Part shown: piece by piece, positions 1 to 6,227 of the stretch
How the letters are laid out: each line of letters starts with the position of its first letter
How positions within the stretch are numbered: the stretch's first letter is position 1
Source: an uncultured Bacteroidales bacterium
GTDB lineage: Bacteria; Bacteroidota; Bacteroidia; Bacteroidales; Bacteroidaceae
NCBI GenBank assembly: GCA_945871755.1
Contig: CAMBWV010000003.1
Coordinates: 1-13,312 of the forward strand
Reading direction: 5' to 3'
DNA: 13,312 bases
Notes under the pieces: generated by a model
The model's database searches: none
Told to the model about the DNA's origin: nothing
Seen by the model: the letters and a program-made list of their open reading frames with translations, nothing else
Translations under genes and position numbers: made by a program

Positions 1-1
1 A

Positions 2-32
2 CAAAGATAATACATTTTCCGCCGAAATCCAA
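2..32 (-). promoter_or_regulatory. Bacteroidetes-type promoter facing left, for a gene outside the window
   Basis: Read on the minus strand, positions 9 to 2 spell TATCTTTG, an exact match to the Bacteroidetes -7 box TAnnTTTG. Positions 32 to 30 spell TTG, the -33 box, with a 20-bp spacer. Transcription would start just beyond the left edge. The site implies a gene divergent from aroA, but none of its coding sequence is visible. The same 20-bp spacing occurs at the two other promoters proposed here. Confidence 0.55.
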
Positions 33-307
33 ATCGCGTTAACATTTCGCAACACTCCCTCAACTGTCCATTTGCAGCGATTTGCAGCAGACGGGGTCTG
101 GCGCGTATTATATTACGAGGCGGAAATTTGAAGGGTTGGCATTTCTCGATGGGATTGGGTTGCCACAGATTTTGGAACACTCTTATATAATAGGAGGTTT
201 CGCCAAAATTCATGCCGAGGTCACCTGCGTTGTTACCCTTCGTTGGGAAAATCCTTGCCATCTTGGGCCCACTCTGTGCCAGCAGGTGGACAAAATCAGT
301 CCTCACC
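33..307. other. Intergenic region without a supported gene
   Basis: About 275 bp between the left-facing promoter and the aroA promoter. It is more AT-rich than the genes. It holds a short tandem repeat, ATTTGCAGC at 70-78 and again at 80-88. It also has a TATAAT-like string directly followed by AGGAGG (about 186-198), 13 nt before an ATG at 212 that is in frame with aroA. Reading from that ATG would add 45 residues with no resemblance to EPSP synthase and would place the good promoter inside the gene, so this looks like untranslated DNA. Confidence 0.5.
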
Positions 308-338
308 TTGGCTATCTCCGCACCAAAATGTACCTTTG
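308..338 (+). promoter_or_regulatory. Bacteroidetes-type promoter of aroA
   Basis: TTG at 308-310, a 20-bp spacer, then TACCTTTG at 331-338 match the -33/-7 promoter of the Bacteroidetes primary sigma factor (TTG, 19-21 bp, TAnnTTTG). The -7 box ends only 8 nt before the aroA ATG at 347. The expected transcription start is therefore within a few bases of the start codon, which would give a leaderless or nearly leaderless mRNA. Confidence 0.7.
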
Positions 339-346
339 CAGGCATA

Positions 347-1579
347 ATGTCAACGCCCCTGCCCGTCATATTGCCCCAGCGACTGCGCGGCACAGTTCAT
401 TTGCCGTCGTCCAAGAGCCTGTCGGCCCGCGCCCTCGTGCTGGCCGCCATCAGCGGAGGAGCCTTGCCGCTCCACCTGAGCGACTGCGACGATACGCGAG
501 CCATGCAAGCCGCCTTGCAGCAGGGGCAGGGTTTGATTGACATCCAAGCGGCAGGCACGGCCATGCGCTTTGCCACCGCCCTCTTTGCCGCCCGCCCTGG
601 TGCCGACGTGACCCTCACGGGCACAGCGCGTATGCGCCAGCGGCCCATCGGCATCCTGGTGGACGCCCTGCGCAGTCTGGGCGCCGACATCCGCTATGCC
701 GACTGTGATGGTTGCCCGCCGCTCCACATCTGCGGCCGTCGCCTGCGCGGAGGACGGGTGACGATGCGCGCCACGGTGAGCTCGCAATATATCAGCGCGC
801 TCCTGCTCATCGCCCCTTCGCTGGACGAGGGGCTGACCCTCGAGCTGGATGGTGCGATTGCCTCGCGGCCTTACATCGACATGACCCTCGGGCTACTGAC
901 GGCCTACGGTGCGCGTGCGCAATGGCAGGATGGTCAGACGCTGCGCGTGGAGCCTGGGCTCTCTGCCCCCGACCGCCCCTTTGAGATTGAAGCCGACTGG
1001 AGCGCAGCCTCCTATTGGTACGAAATGGTGGCCCTCGCGCCCGACAGCGAAGCAGCGATTTGTCTGCCGCGCCTCCGCCAACCTTCGTTGCAGGGCGACA
1101 GCGTGGTGGCCGAATTGTTTCGCCCCTTGGGTGTCCACACGGAGTGGACGGCAGAGGGTGTACGCCTGACGAAGGGAAGACGGGAATGCCCCAGCGGGCC
1201 GTGGGAGGTGGATTTCAGCCAATGCCCCGACCTTGCACAGACACTGGTGGTCACGGCCGCCCTCCTCCAAGTGCCTTTCCGTTTTACGGGCCTAGCCTCG
1301 CTACGCATCAAGGAGACGGACCGCATAGCCGCCCTAGTGGCCGAAATGGCGAAGTTGGGCATTGTCCTCACGTCATCGTCCGACAGCATCAGTTACCATC
1401 CAGCTGCCGTTGCCCCGCCGCCCTGTCTAGCACCCATACGCACCTACGACGACCACCGCATGGCGATGGCCTTTGCCCCAGCGGCCTATCGTTTCCCAGA
1501 CCTCTTGGTGGCCAATGCCGAGGTGGTGAGCAAGTCCTATCCTTCCTTCTGGGAGGACATACAATCTCTACTTCGCTAA
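347..1579 (+). CDS. aroA: 3-phosphoshikimate 1-carboxyvinyltransferase (EPSP synthase)
   Basis: Cytoplasmic enzyme of the shikimate pathway (EC 2.5.1.19) that joins phosphoenolpyruvate to shikimate-3-phosphate on the way to chorismate and the aromatic amino acids. From the ATG at 347 the protein has 410 residues, slightly shorter than the roughly 427 of E. coli AroA. Visible family motifs are SSKS with K23 and R28, GTAMR at 70-74, RMRQRP at 95-100, SSQ at 145-147, the catalytic-type Asp in CPD at 293-295, KETDR at 322-326, DDHRMAMAF at 368-376, and VSKSYPSFW at 394-402. These cover both halves of the two-domain fold, and no key residue appears lost. An in-frame ATG at 212 is rejected as the start because the added 45 residues are unlike the family and span the promoter at 308-338. 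The next gene starts 3 bp downstream, so the two are probably co-transcribed. Confidence 0.96.
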   Translation: MSTPLPVILPQRLRGTVHLPSSKSLSARALVLAAISGGALPLHLSDCDDTRAMQAALQQGQGLIDIQAAGTAMRFATALFAARPGADVTLTGTARMRQRPIGILVDALRSLGADIRYADCDGCPPLHICGRRLRGGRVTMRATVSSQYISALLLIAPSLDEGLTLELDGAIASRPYIDMTLGLLTAYGARAQWQDGQTLRVEPGLSAPDRPFEIEADWSAASYWYEMVALAPDSEAAICLPRLRQPSLQGDSVVAELFRPLGVHTEWTAEGVRLTKGRRECPSGPWEVDFSQCPDLAQTLVVTAALLQVPFRFTGLASLRIKETDRIAALVAEMAKLGIVLTSSSDSISYHPAAVAPPPCLAPIRTYDDHRMAMAFAPAAYRFPDLLVANAEVVSKSYPSFWEDIQSLLR

Positions 1580-1582
1580 ACC

Positions 1583-2005
1583 ATGAAAATCCTTGCGTTT
1601 TCTCTCTTCTTGCTTGCCCTGTTCGCCCTCGTGGCGGGCTGGTTGCGCAATGCGTACAACCGCCGCCGTTTGCGCCGCGGCGAAATCAGCGAGATGCCCA
1701 CCGTGCAGCCCGCCAGAGCCGATGGTTGCTGCGGTCAGCACGAGGTGTGCGAGAAGGACAGTATGCTGGCCGCCGTATCCAAGGACATTGAATACTACGA
1801 CGACGAAGAGCTTGACGCCTTCCGCTCCCGTCCGTCCAATGCCTATACGCCCGAAGAGGCCGAAGCCTTTCGCGAAGTCCTCTACACGATGCGCGAAGAC
1901 GAGGTGGCGGGCTGGGTGCGCTCCCTCACGCTCCGCGGCGTTGAACTGCCCGACGAGGTGAAGGACGAGGTGCTGCTCATCGTTGGCGAACGGCGCGGCC
2001 AGTGA
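1583..2005 (+). CDS. Small membrane-anchored protein with a CC-x2-H-x2-C motif, function unknown
   Basis: A 140-residue protein starting 3 bp after aroA. Residues 2-20 form one hydrophobic segment followed by a basic stretch (RNAYNRRRLRR, 21-32), as in an N-terminal anchor whose remainder faces the cytoplasm under the positive-inside rule. Residues 49-56 read CCGQHEVC, a compact set of three Cys and one His that could bind a metal or an Fe-S cluster or be redox-active. An acidic stretch (YYDDEELDAF, 71-80) and a helical, charged C-terminal half (about 88-140) follow. I recognise no characterised family. I expect orthologues next to aroA in other Bacteroidales, but that is from memory and unchecked. 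The metal-transporter permease downstream makes a metal-related role plausible, only as inference. Confidence 0.8.
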   Translation: MKILAFSLFLLALFALVAGWLRNAYNRRRLRRGEISEMPTVQPARADGCCGQHEVCEKDSMLAAVSKDIEYYDDEELDAFRSRPSNAYTPEEAEAFREVLYTMREDEVAGWVRSLTLRGVELPDEVKDEVLLIVGERRGQ

Positions 2006-2050
2006 CGGCAGGCCCTGCGGATGATGCCTGCGGTCGCGGCGTCCCCTGTG

Positions 2051-2071
2051 CTTTGCGCCTAAGGCGCAAAG
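2051..2071. repeat. Perfect 10-bp palindrome between the small protein gene and the permease gene
   Basis: CTTTGCGCCT at 2051-2060 is exactly complementary to AGGCGCAAAG at 2062-2071, with a single A between. In RNA this would be about a 9-bp stem with a 3-nt loop. No U-run follows, so a classical intrinsic terminator is unlikely. An operator, an attenuating or mRNA-stabilising hairpin, or a dispersed palindrome are the alternatives. Confidence 0.6.
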
Positions 2072-2077
2072 TTAATC

Positions 2078-2098
2078 CCAAATTCCAAATTCCAAATT
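2078..2098 (+). repeat. Three tandem CCAAATT heptamers just before the permease start codon
   Basis: CCAAATT occurs at 2078-2084, 2085-2091 and 2092-2098 without interruption. The array ends 6 nt before the ATG at 2105, within the likely translation-initiation region. It is AT-rich in a GC-rich setting. A change in copy number would alter the leader without shifting the reading frame. Confidence 0.7.
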
Positions 2099-2104
2099 GA
2101 AAAA

Positions 2105-2893
2105 ATGCCCCTATTCCTACAAAACGCCCTAATAGGCTCGCTCCTAGCCTCGCTCCTCTGTGCGATGGTGGGCACGTACGTGGTGACGCGCCGCATGGTG
2201 ATTGCTGGCGGCGGCGTGGCCCATGCGTCGTTGGGCGGTGTGGGACTGGGCGCGTACTTCGGCTTTTCGCCCCTGCTGGGTGCGGCAGGCTTCGCCCTTT
2301 TGAGCGGTTTGGCCATTGATAGTTTGTCGAAAGGAAAACTGCGGGAGGACTCCGCCATTGCCATGCTTTGGACATTCGGCATGAGTGTCGGCATCCTGGC
2401 GTCCTACCTCACGCCTGGGTTTATGACCGACCTACCGCTCTACCTCTTTGGCGACATCCTCAGTATCACGCGCACCGACCTGTGGTTCACGGCAGGCTTG
2501 ACGCTCATCGCGGGAGCCACCTACGTGCTCCTCTTGCCCGCCATCATCACCGTGGCCTACGACCGCGACTTTGCCGTGACGCAAGGTTTGCCCGTGCGGG
2601 CCATCGAAATCGGCATGACCGTGCTCACCGCCCTCACCATTGTGGCCTGCTTGCGCCTGGTGGGCATTGTGATGGTCATCAGCCTCTTGTCCGTGCCTCA
2701 GGCTACGGCAGCCCTCTTCGTGCGCACCTTCCGCGGGATGATACTCCTCAGTGCAGTGTTCGCCCTGGCGGCCTGTCTCGGTGGCCTGTGGCTCTCCTAT
2801 GCCCTCAATGTGCCCTGCGGCGCCGCCATTATCCTCCTGTCCATCAGCGGTTACTTTGCTGGCCGCCTTCTCCAAAAGTTGCGCGGAAAATAA
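2105..2893 (+). CDS. Metal ABC transporter permease (ABC-3, ZnuB/MntB family)
   Basis: Inner-membrane permease subunit of a zinc-, manganese- or iron-importing ABC transporter. It has 262 residues, normal for the family, and is mostly hydrophobic with about eight predicted membrane segments. Family features are VTRRMVIAGGGVAHASLGGVGLG (about 27-49, here matching the SHA-x-LPG-like loop), the cytoplasmic DRDFAVTQGLP segment (153-163) that should contact the ATPase, and VGIVMVISLLSVPQATA (186-202). Metal specificity cannot be read from the permease alone. No partner ATPase or periplasmic or lipoprotein binding protein lies in this window, so they must be encoded elsewhere. The gene follows the small Cys-motif protein by 99 bp and precedes porW by 30 bp. 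Confidence 0.9.
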   Translation: MPLFLQNALIGSLLASLLCAMVGTYVVTRRMVIAGGGVAHASLGGVGLGAYFGFSPLLGAAGFALLSGLAIDSLSKGKLREDSAIAMLWTFGMSVGILASYLTPGFMTDLPLYLFGDILSITRTDLWFTAGLTLIAGATYVLLLPAIITVAYDRDFAVTQGLPVRAIEIGMTVLTALTIVACLRLVGIVMVISLLSVPQATAALFVRTFRGMILLSAVFALAACLGGLWLSYALNVPCGAAIILLSISGYFAGRLLQKLRGK

Positions 2894-2923
2894 TCCATCT
2901 CTCCCAAAAAAACTCCTCACCTA

Positions 2924-5839
2924 GTGAAACGTCTTCCCCTGCTCCTCCTGTGCCTCGTGCTATTGACAGGTTGTTCGACCAAGAAAAATACGTCGGGCAG
3001 CCGCTTCTGGCATTCCTTCACGGCGCGCTTCAATACCTACCACAACGGCAACGAAGCCTACAAGGAGGGAATGATTGCCAAGGAGGCGGGCAATAAGGAC
3101 AACTATACCGAAATGCTGCCCTTCTTCATCGTGGAGAATACGAAATCGGCGCAGTTGGGGGCCTCCAACTTTGAGACGGCCATCACGAAGAGCGAGAAAG
3201 CCATCCACCTGCACTCCATCAAGAAAAAACCCGTGCTCTCCGCCAACAAAACGCGCTCGCCCAAGACGAAGGCTTACCTGAAGCGCAAGGAGTTCAACCC
3301 CTTCCTGAAAAACGCTTGGCTGCTGATGGGCCGCGCGCAGTATCAGAAGGGCGACTTCATCGGTGCCGCATCCACCTTTTCCTACATCACGCGCCTCTAT
3401 GAAGCTGAACCCATCGTGGCCAACGAAGCCCGCCTCTGGCTGGCGCGCTCCTACACGGCCCTGGAGTGGTACTACGATGCCGAGGATGCCCTGGGCCGCG
3501 CCCTGCGCGATACGATTCCGTCCGGCCTCCGCCAGACCCTCAACGATACGCAGGCCGACCTCCTCCTGGGTCAAGGGAAATATGCCGAGGCTGTGCCCCT
3601 CCTGCAAAAGGCGGCCAAAGCCGAGCGTCGCAAACTGCCCAAGGCGCGCCTCTACTTCCTCCTCGGGCAGGTTCATCGCGAATTGGGCAACAAGCAGGAG
3701 GCTTACAAGGCCCTCCGCAAGTGTCTGAAGCAGAATCCGCCCTACGAACTGGCCTTCAATGCCCGCATCCTGCAAACGGAAGTGCTTGCCGACGCCAAGA
3801 CGGCCCGCAAGATGGTGAGCCGTCTGCAACGCATGGCCCGCTCTAATAATAATAAGGAGTACCTCGACCAGGTGTATTACGCCATGGGTAATATCTACAT
3901 GGCCCAGAACGACACGGCCAAGGCCATCGGTGCCTACGAGAAGGGCCGCGAGAAGGGAACGCGCTCGGGCATTGAGAAGGGTGTGCTCCTCCTCCGCCTC
4001 GCGGGGCTCTATTGGGAGCGTGCCGACTACGAAAAAGCCCAGAAATGCTACGCCGAAGCCCTCGGTATGATTGACAAGGAGTACGACGGTTATGCCGACA
4101 TCGCCCGCCGCTCGAAAATCCTCGACGAACTGGTGCCCCACACCTCGGCCGTGAAGTTGCAGGACAGCCTCCTGTGGCTCTCCACCGCCAGTGAGGACGA
4201 GCGCAACGCTGCCATCGACCGCGTCATCGCCGAACTGAAGCGCCAGGAGGAAGAGGCGCGAAAGGCAAAGGCCGACAGTGCCGCCGCTGCTCGACAGCAG
4301 AACGGACAGACCTTCCAACTGATGGACCGTCAGCAGGGGCAACAGCAGCAGAACAACAACCAGAACAACAACCAGCAAAAGCAGGATTGGTACTTCTACA
4401 ATGTGCAAGCCGTTCAGCAGGGAAAGCAGGACTTCCTCCGCCAATGGGGACGCCGCAAGAACGAAGACGACTGGCGACGCGCCAACAAAACCGTCCTAGC
4501 CACGGCTGGCAACGACGAGGGCTATGACTATGCGGCCGAGGATTCCTTGGCGGCCCTTCAGGATTCCCTGCAAAACGATTCGAGCGCTCTGGCCGCAGCG
4601 CCCGAGGACTCGCTGGCCAACGATCCCCACGAGCGCGCCTACTATCTCAAGCAGATTCCCTTCACCGAAGAAGCGAAGGCGGCTGCCCACGACATTATCC
4701 GCGATGGTCTCTACAATGCGGGCATCATCGAGAAGGACAAACTGGAGGACTTCCCCCTCGCCGCGCGCACCCTCCAGCGCCTCTGCAACGACTATCCCGA
4801 CTGCACAGAGCGCGAGGACGCCTTCTATCAACTCTTCCTGCTCTATTCGCGCTGGGGCAACAAGGAGATGGCCAACCATTACCGCAATCTCCTGGCGCAA
4901 CACTATCCCACAGGCACTATGACGGCTGTCATCACCGCGCCCGACTACGAATATTTCGCGCGCCACGGTCTGGCGATTGAGGACTCGCTCTATCGTGCCA
5001 CGTATCAGGCCTACCGCAACCACAGCCAGGCCGAGGTGAACGACAACTACGAACTCTCGACGGCGAAGTTCCCCAACGGCGCGAACCGTCCGAAGTTCAT
5101 CTTCGTACATGCCTTGAGCCGACTGGGCACTGACGACAGCAAGGACGTGGCCGACGAACTGCGGCAACTCGTCAAGAATTACCCGAAGAGCGATGTCAGC
5201 GAAATGGCGGGCATGATCGTCAAGGGCATTGAAAGTGGGCGCACTCTGGGCAGCGGCAACTTCGATGTGGGTTCGCTCTGGTCGCGACGCAGCAGCGCGG
5301 CGCGCCAAGAGACCGACAGCCTCGCTCAAGGCAAAGCCCTACAGCCCGACCGCCTCGTGCCCTTCGTCTGCCTCATTGCCTACCCAACGGATTCGCTCAA
5401 CGACAATCAGTTGCTCTACGACGTGGCCCACTTCAACTTCACAGGGTTCATGGTGCGCAACTTCGAGATGACCTTTGCCCGCGACCGCGAAATCACACAG
5501 TTGCGCATCGCTGGCTTCCACAACTACGACGAAGCCCACGCCTATGCCCAGCGCCTGATAGCCGTGCCCAGCCTGAGCCAGAAACTGCAACAGGCCCGCC
5601 TAGTCATCATCTCGCAAGCCAACCTGGAACTCCTAGGCACCGCCTACAGCTTCGACGAATACAAAGATTTCTACGACAAGACCTTCGCGCCCATCCAGAT
5701 TAGCCCGAACCTGCCCATTGACAACGAGGACGGTGAAATCCAACAGCGCTACGAGGACGAATATACGCCCGAAGAGTTGGAGCACCTCAAGAACGGCAGC
5801 ACCACAGAGGAGGAAGGCGACGACGATGGCTGGTATTAG
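2924..5839 (+). CDS. porW: PorW/SprE-family TPR lipoprotein (type IX secretion/gliding component)
   Basis: A large outer-membrane-associated lipoprotein of 971 residues. The GTG at 2924 is chosen as start because it directly precedes a lipoprotein signal peptide, MKRLPLLLLCLVLLTG, with lipobox LTGC and lipidated Cys17, and no in-frame ATG lies upstream. The N-terminal part (about 28-190) carries blocks I associate with PorW/SprE: FTARFNTYHNGNEAYKEG, ITKSEKAIHLHSIKKKP, RKEFNPFLKNAWLLMGRAQY and LWLARSYTALEWYYDAEDAL. Tetratricopeptide-like helical repeats run to about 390. A charged, Gln/Asn-rich linker (about 435-487) precedes DWYFYNVQAVQQGKQDF and a WRRANK motif. The C-terminal half holds more TPR-like sequence, a terminal domain (about 800-940) and an acidic tail. 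In characterised members (P. gingivalis PorW, F. johnsoniae SprE) the protein is needed for type IX secretion. The assignment rests on recognised sequence blocks and gene context, with no alignment run. No other secretion genes are present here. Confidence 0.8.
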   Translation: MKRLPLLLLCLVLLTGCSTKKNTSGSRFWHSFTARFNTYHNGNEAYKEGMIAKEAGNKDNYTEMLPFFIVENTKSAQLGASNFETAITKSEKAIHLHSIKKKPVLSANKTRSPKTKAYLKRKEFNPFLKNAWLLMGRAQYQKGDFIGAASTFSYITRLYEAEPIVANEARLWLARSYTALEWYYDAEDALGRALRDTIPSGLRQTLNDTQADLLLGQGKYAEAVPLLQKAAKAERRKLPKARLYFLLGQVHRELGNKQEAYKALRKCLKQNPPYELAFNARILQTEVLADAKTARKMVSRLQRMARSNNNKEYLDQVYYAMGNIYMAQNDTAKAIGAYEKGREKGTRSGIEKGVLLLRLAGLYWERADYEKAQKCYAEALGMIDKEYDGYADIARRSKILDELVPHTSAVKLQDSLLWLSTASEDERNAAIDRVIAELKRQEEEARKAKADSAAAARQQNGQTFQLMDRQQGQQQQNNNQNNNQQKQDWYFYNVQAVQQGKQDFLRQWGRRKNEDDWRRANKTVLATAGNDEGYDYAAEDSLAALQDSLQNDSSALAAAPEDSLANDPHERAYYLKQIPFTEEAKAAAHDIIRDGLYNAGIIEKDKLEDFPLAARTLQRLCNDYPDCTEREDAFYQLFLLYSRWGNKEMANHYRNLLAQHYPTGTMTAVITAPDYEYFARHGLAIEDSLYRATYQAYRNHSQAEVNDNYELSTAKFPNGANRPKFIFVHALSRLGTDDSKDVADELRQLVKNYPKSDVSEMAGMIVKGIESGRTLGSGNFDVGSLWSRRSSAARQETDSLAQGKALQPDRLVPFVCLIAYPTDSLNDNQLLYDVAHFNFTGFMVRNFEMTFARDREITQLRIAGFHNYDEAHAYAQRLIAVPSLSQKLQQARLVIISQANLELLGTAYSFDEYKDFYDKTFAPIQISPNLPIDNEDGEIQQRYEDEYTPEELEHLKNGSTTEEEGDDDGWY
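4349..4372 (+). repeat. 12-bp tandem repeat coding the Gln/Asn linker of PorW
   Basis: CAGAACAACAAC occurs twice in a row (4349-4360, 4361-4372) and is followed by another CAG. It encodes QNNN-QNNN within a longer Gln/Asn-rich stretch from about residue 468 to 487. Expansion or contraction stays in frame, so the linker length could vary between strains. Confidence 0.75.
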
Positions 5840-5849
5840 TGGTTTTAGC

Positions 5850-5947
5850 TAACTACTTAGATTGCTCATCATTGAAAGAGAATGTACCGCACGTTACTCG
5901 CAACGTGCGGTACATTCTCTTTCAATGATGAGCGACCAGAGTAGTTA
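5850..5947. repeat. 98-bp interrupted palindrome with a perfect 32-bp inverted-repeat core
   Basis: Positions 5864-5895 are exactly complementary to 5902-5933 (32 of 32), with a 6-nt loop ACTCGC at 5896-5901. Outside the core, six unpaired bases on each side (5858-5863 and 5934-5939) separate it from a further 8-bp match, TAACTACT at 5850-5857 with AGTAGTTA at 5940-5947. It begins 10 bp after the porW stop codon. The stem is far longer than a normal terminator and no T-run follows, though transcripts of porW would still form a very stable hairpin. The right outer arm overlaps the -33 region of the next promoter. A dispersed palindrome family, a regulatory hairpin or an unusual terminator are all possible. 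Confidence 0.85.
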
Positions 5948-5975
5948 CGCGATTTCTAAGAAATCCTTACATTTG
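5945..5975 (+). promoter_or_regulatory. Probable Bacteroidetes-type promoter of the ECF sigma operon
   Basis: TACATTTG at 5968-5975 matches the -7 consensus TAnnTTTG exactly. Twenty bases upstream is TTA at 5945-5947, one base off the TTG -33 box and the last three bases of the palindrome's outer arm. If used, the transcript starts near 5980 and has a leader of about 250 nt before the ATG at 6228. The housekeeping-type boxes suggest basal expression by the primary sigma factor rather than only by the ECF factor itself. Confidence 0.5.
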
Positions 5976-6227
5976 TGCTGGCTTTCGCGAAAATCGTGCG
6001 GGTTTCTGCAAAAAATGCAAGGTTTCCGCAAAAAAAGCAGCGAGAAACCTGTTACAAAATGGCGGAGGCCGCGTTATCCTTATAGAAGGGGCACGGCGGG
6101 GGAGGCTTTGGCGGCTTTGCTCCGAATGCTTTCCTCCCCTTTTATCTTGGTTCGCTCGGCAGGCGATGCTCTTCCCTACACAAACGCACAAGCTTGCGGC
6201 CGCTCCCCTCCACTATCCATCCACCCT
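5976..6227 (+). other. Presumed leader of the sigma operon with 20-bp direct repeats and a hairpin
   Basis: No supported gene. Two adjacent 20-bp units, 6001-6020 and 6021-6040, match at 17 of 20 positions (pattern GGTTTCnGCAAAAAanGCan). A weaker related unit, containing TTTCGCGAAAA, precedes them at 5981-6000. The second unit can fold with the following bases: AGGTTTCCGC (6020-6029) pairs with GCG (6040-6042) and GAAACCT (6044-6050), with one bulged A and an A-rich loop. After about 6060 the sequence becomes GC-rich with no clear structure. Reading in frame with the sigma gene is open back to 5862, but that extension covers the palindrome and is unlike any sigma factor. Confidence 0.5.

Noticed and set aside
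186..346. TATAAT-like box and AGGAGG before an ATG at 212 that would extend AroA by 45 residues
   Set aside because: The extension is unlike EPSP synthases and crosses a far better Bacteroidetes promoter. The AGGAGG is 13 nt from the ATG, too far for good initiation, and such signals are little used in this phylum.
82..540. Open frame of 152 codons on the plus strand upstream of and into aroA
   Set aside because: It overlaps aroA in another frame for almost 200 bp, shows no domain or signal, and its last third is a frame shadow of aroA.
2067..2095. Minus-strand TAACTTTG (2074 to 2067), a -7-like box with a TTG about 18 bp away
   Set aside because: The box is largely part of the palindrome, the spacer is short, and transcription would only run antisense into the small protein gene, which has no partner on that strand.
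2960..4444. 494-codon open frame antisense to porW
   Set aside because: It lies entirely opposite a well-supported gene. The Leu/Val/Gly-rich, low-information translation is typical of the complementary frame of a GC-rich gene.
5850..5947. Reading the long palindrome as an invertible promoter or insertion-sequence end
   Set aside because: Invertible segments need separated inverted repeats around a switchable region, and here the arms are only 6 nt apart. No transposase or recombinase gene is present and no target-site duplication was seen.
6190..6203. AAGCTTGCGGCCGC, a HindIII-NotI junction as found in cloning vectors
   Set aside because: The flanking sequence is not vector-like and continues in the same GC-rich style as the leader, so chance is the simplest explanation.
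5862..6227. Upstream in-frame extension of the ECF sigma factor by 122 residues
   Set aside because: The extension is encoded by the palindrome and the leader repeats and shows no resemblance to any sigma-factor region.
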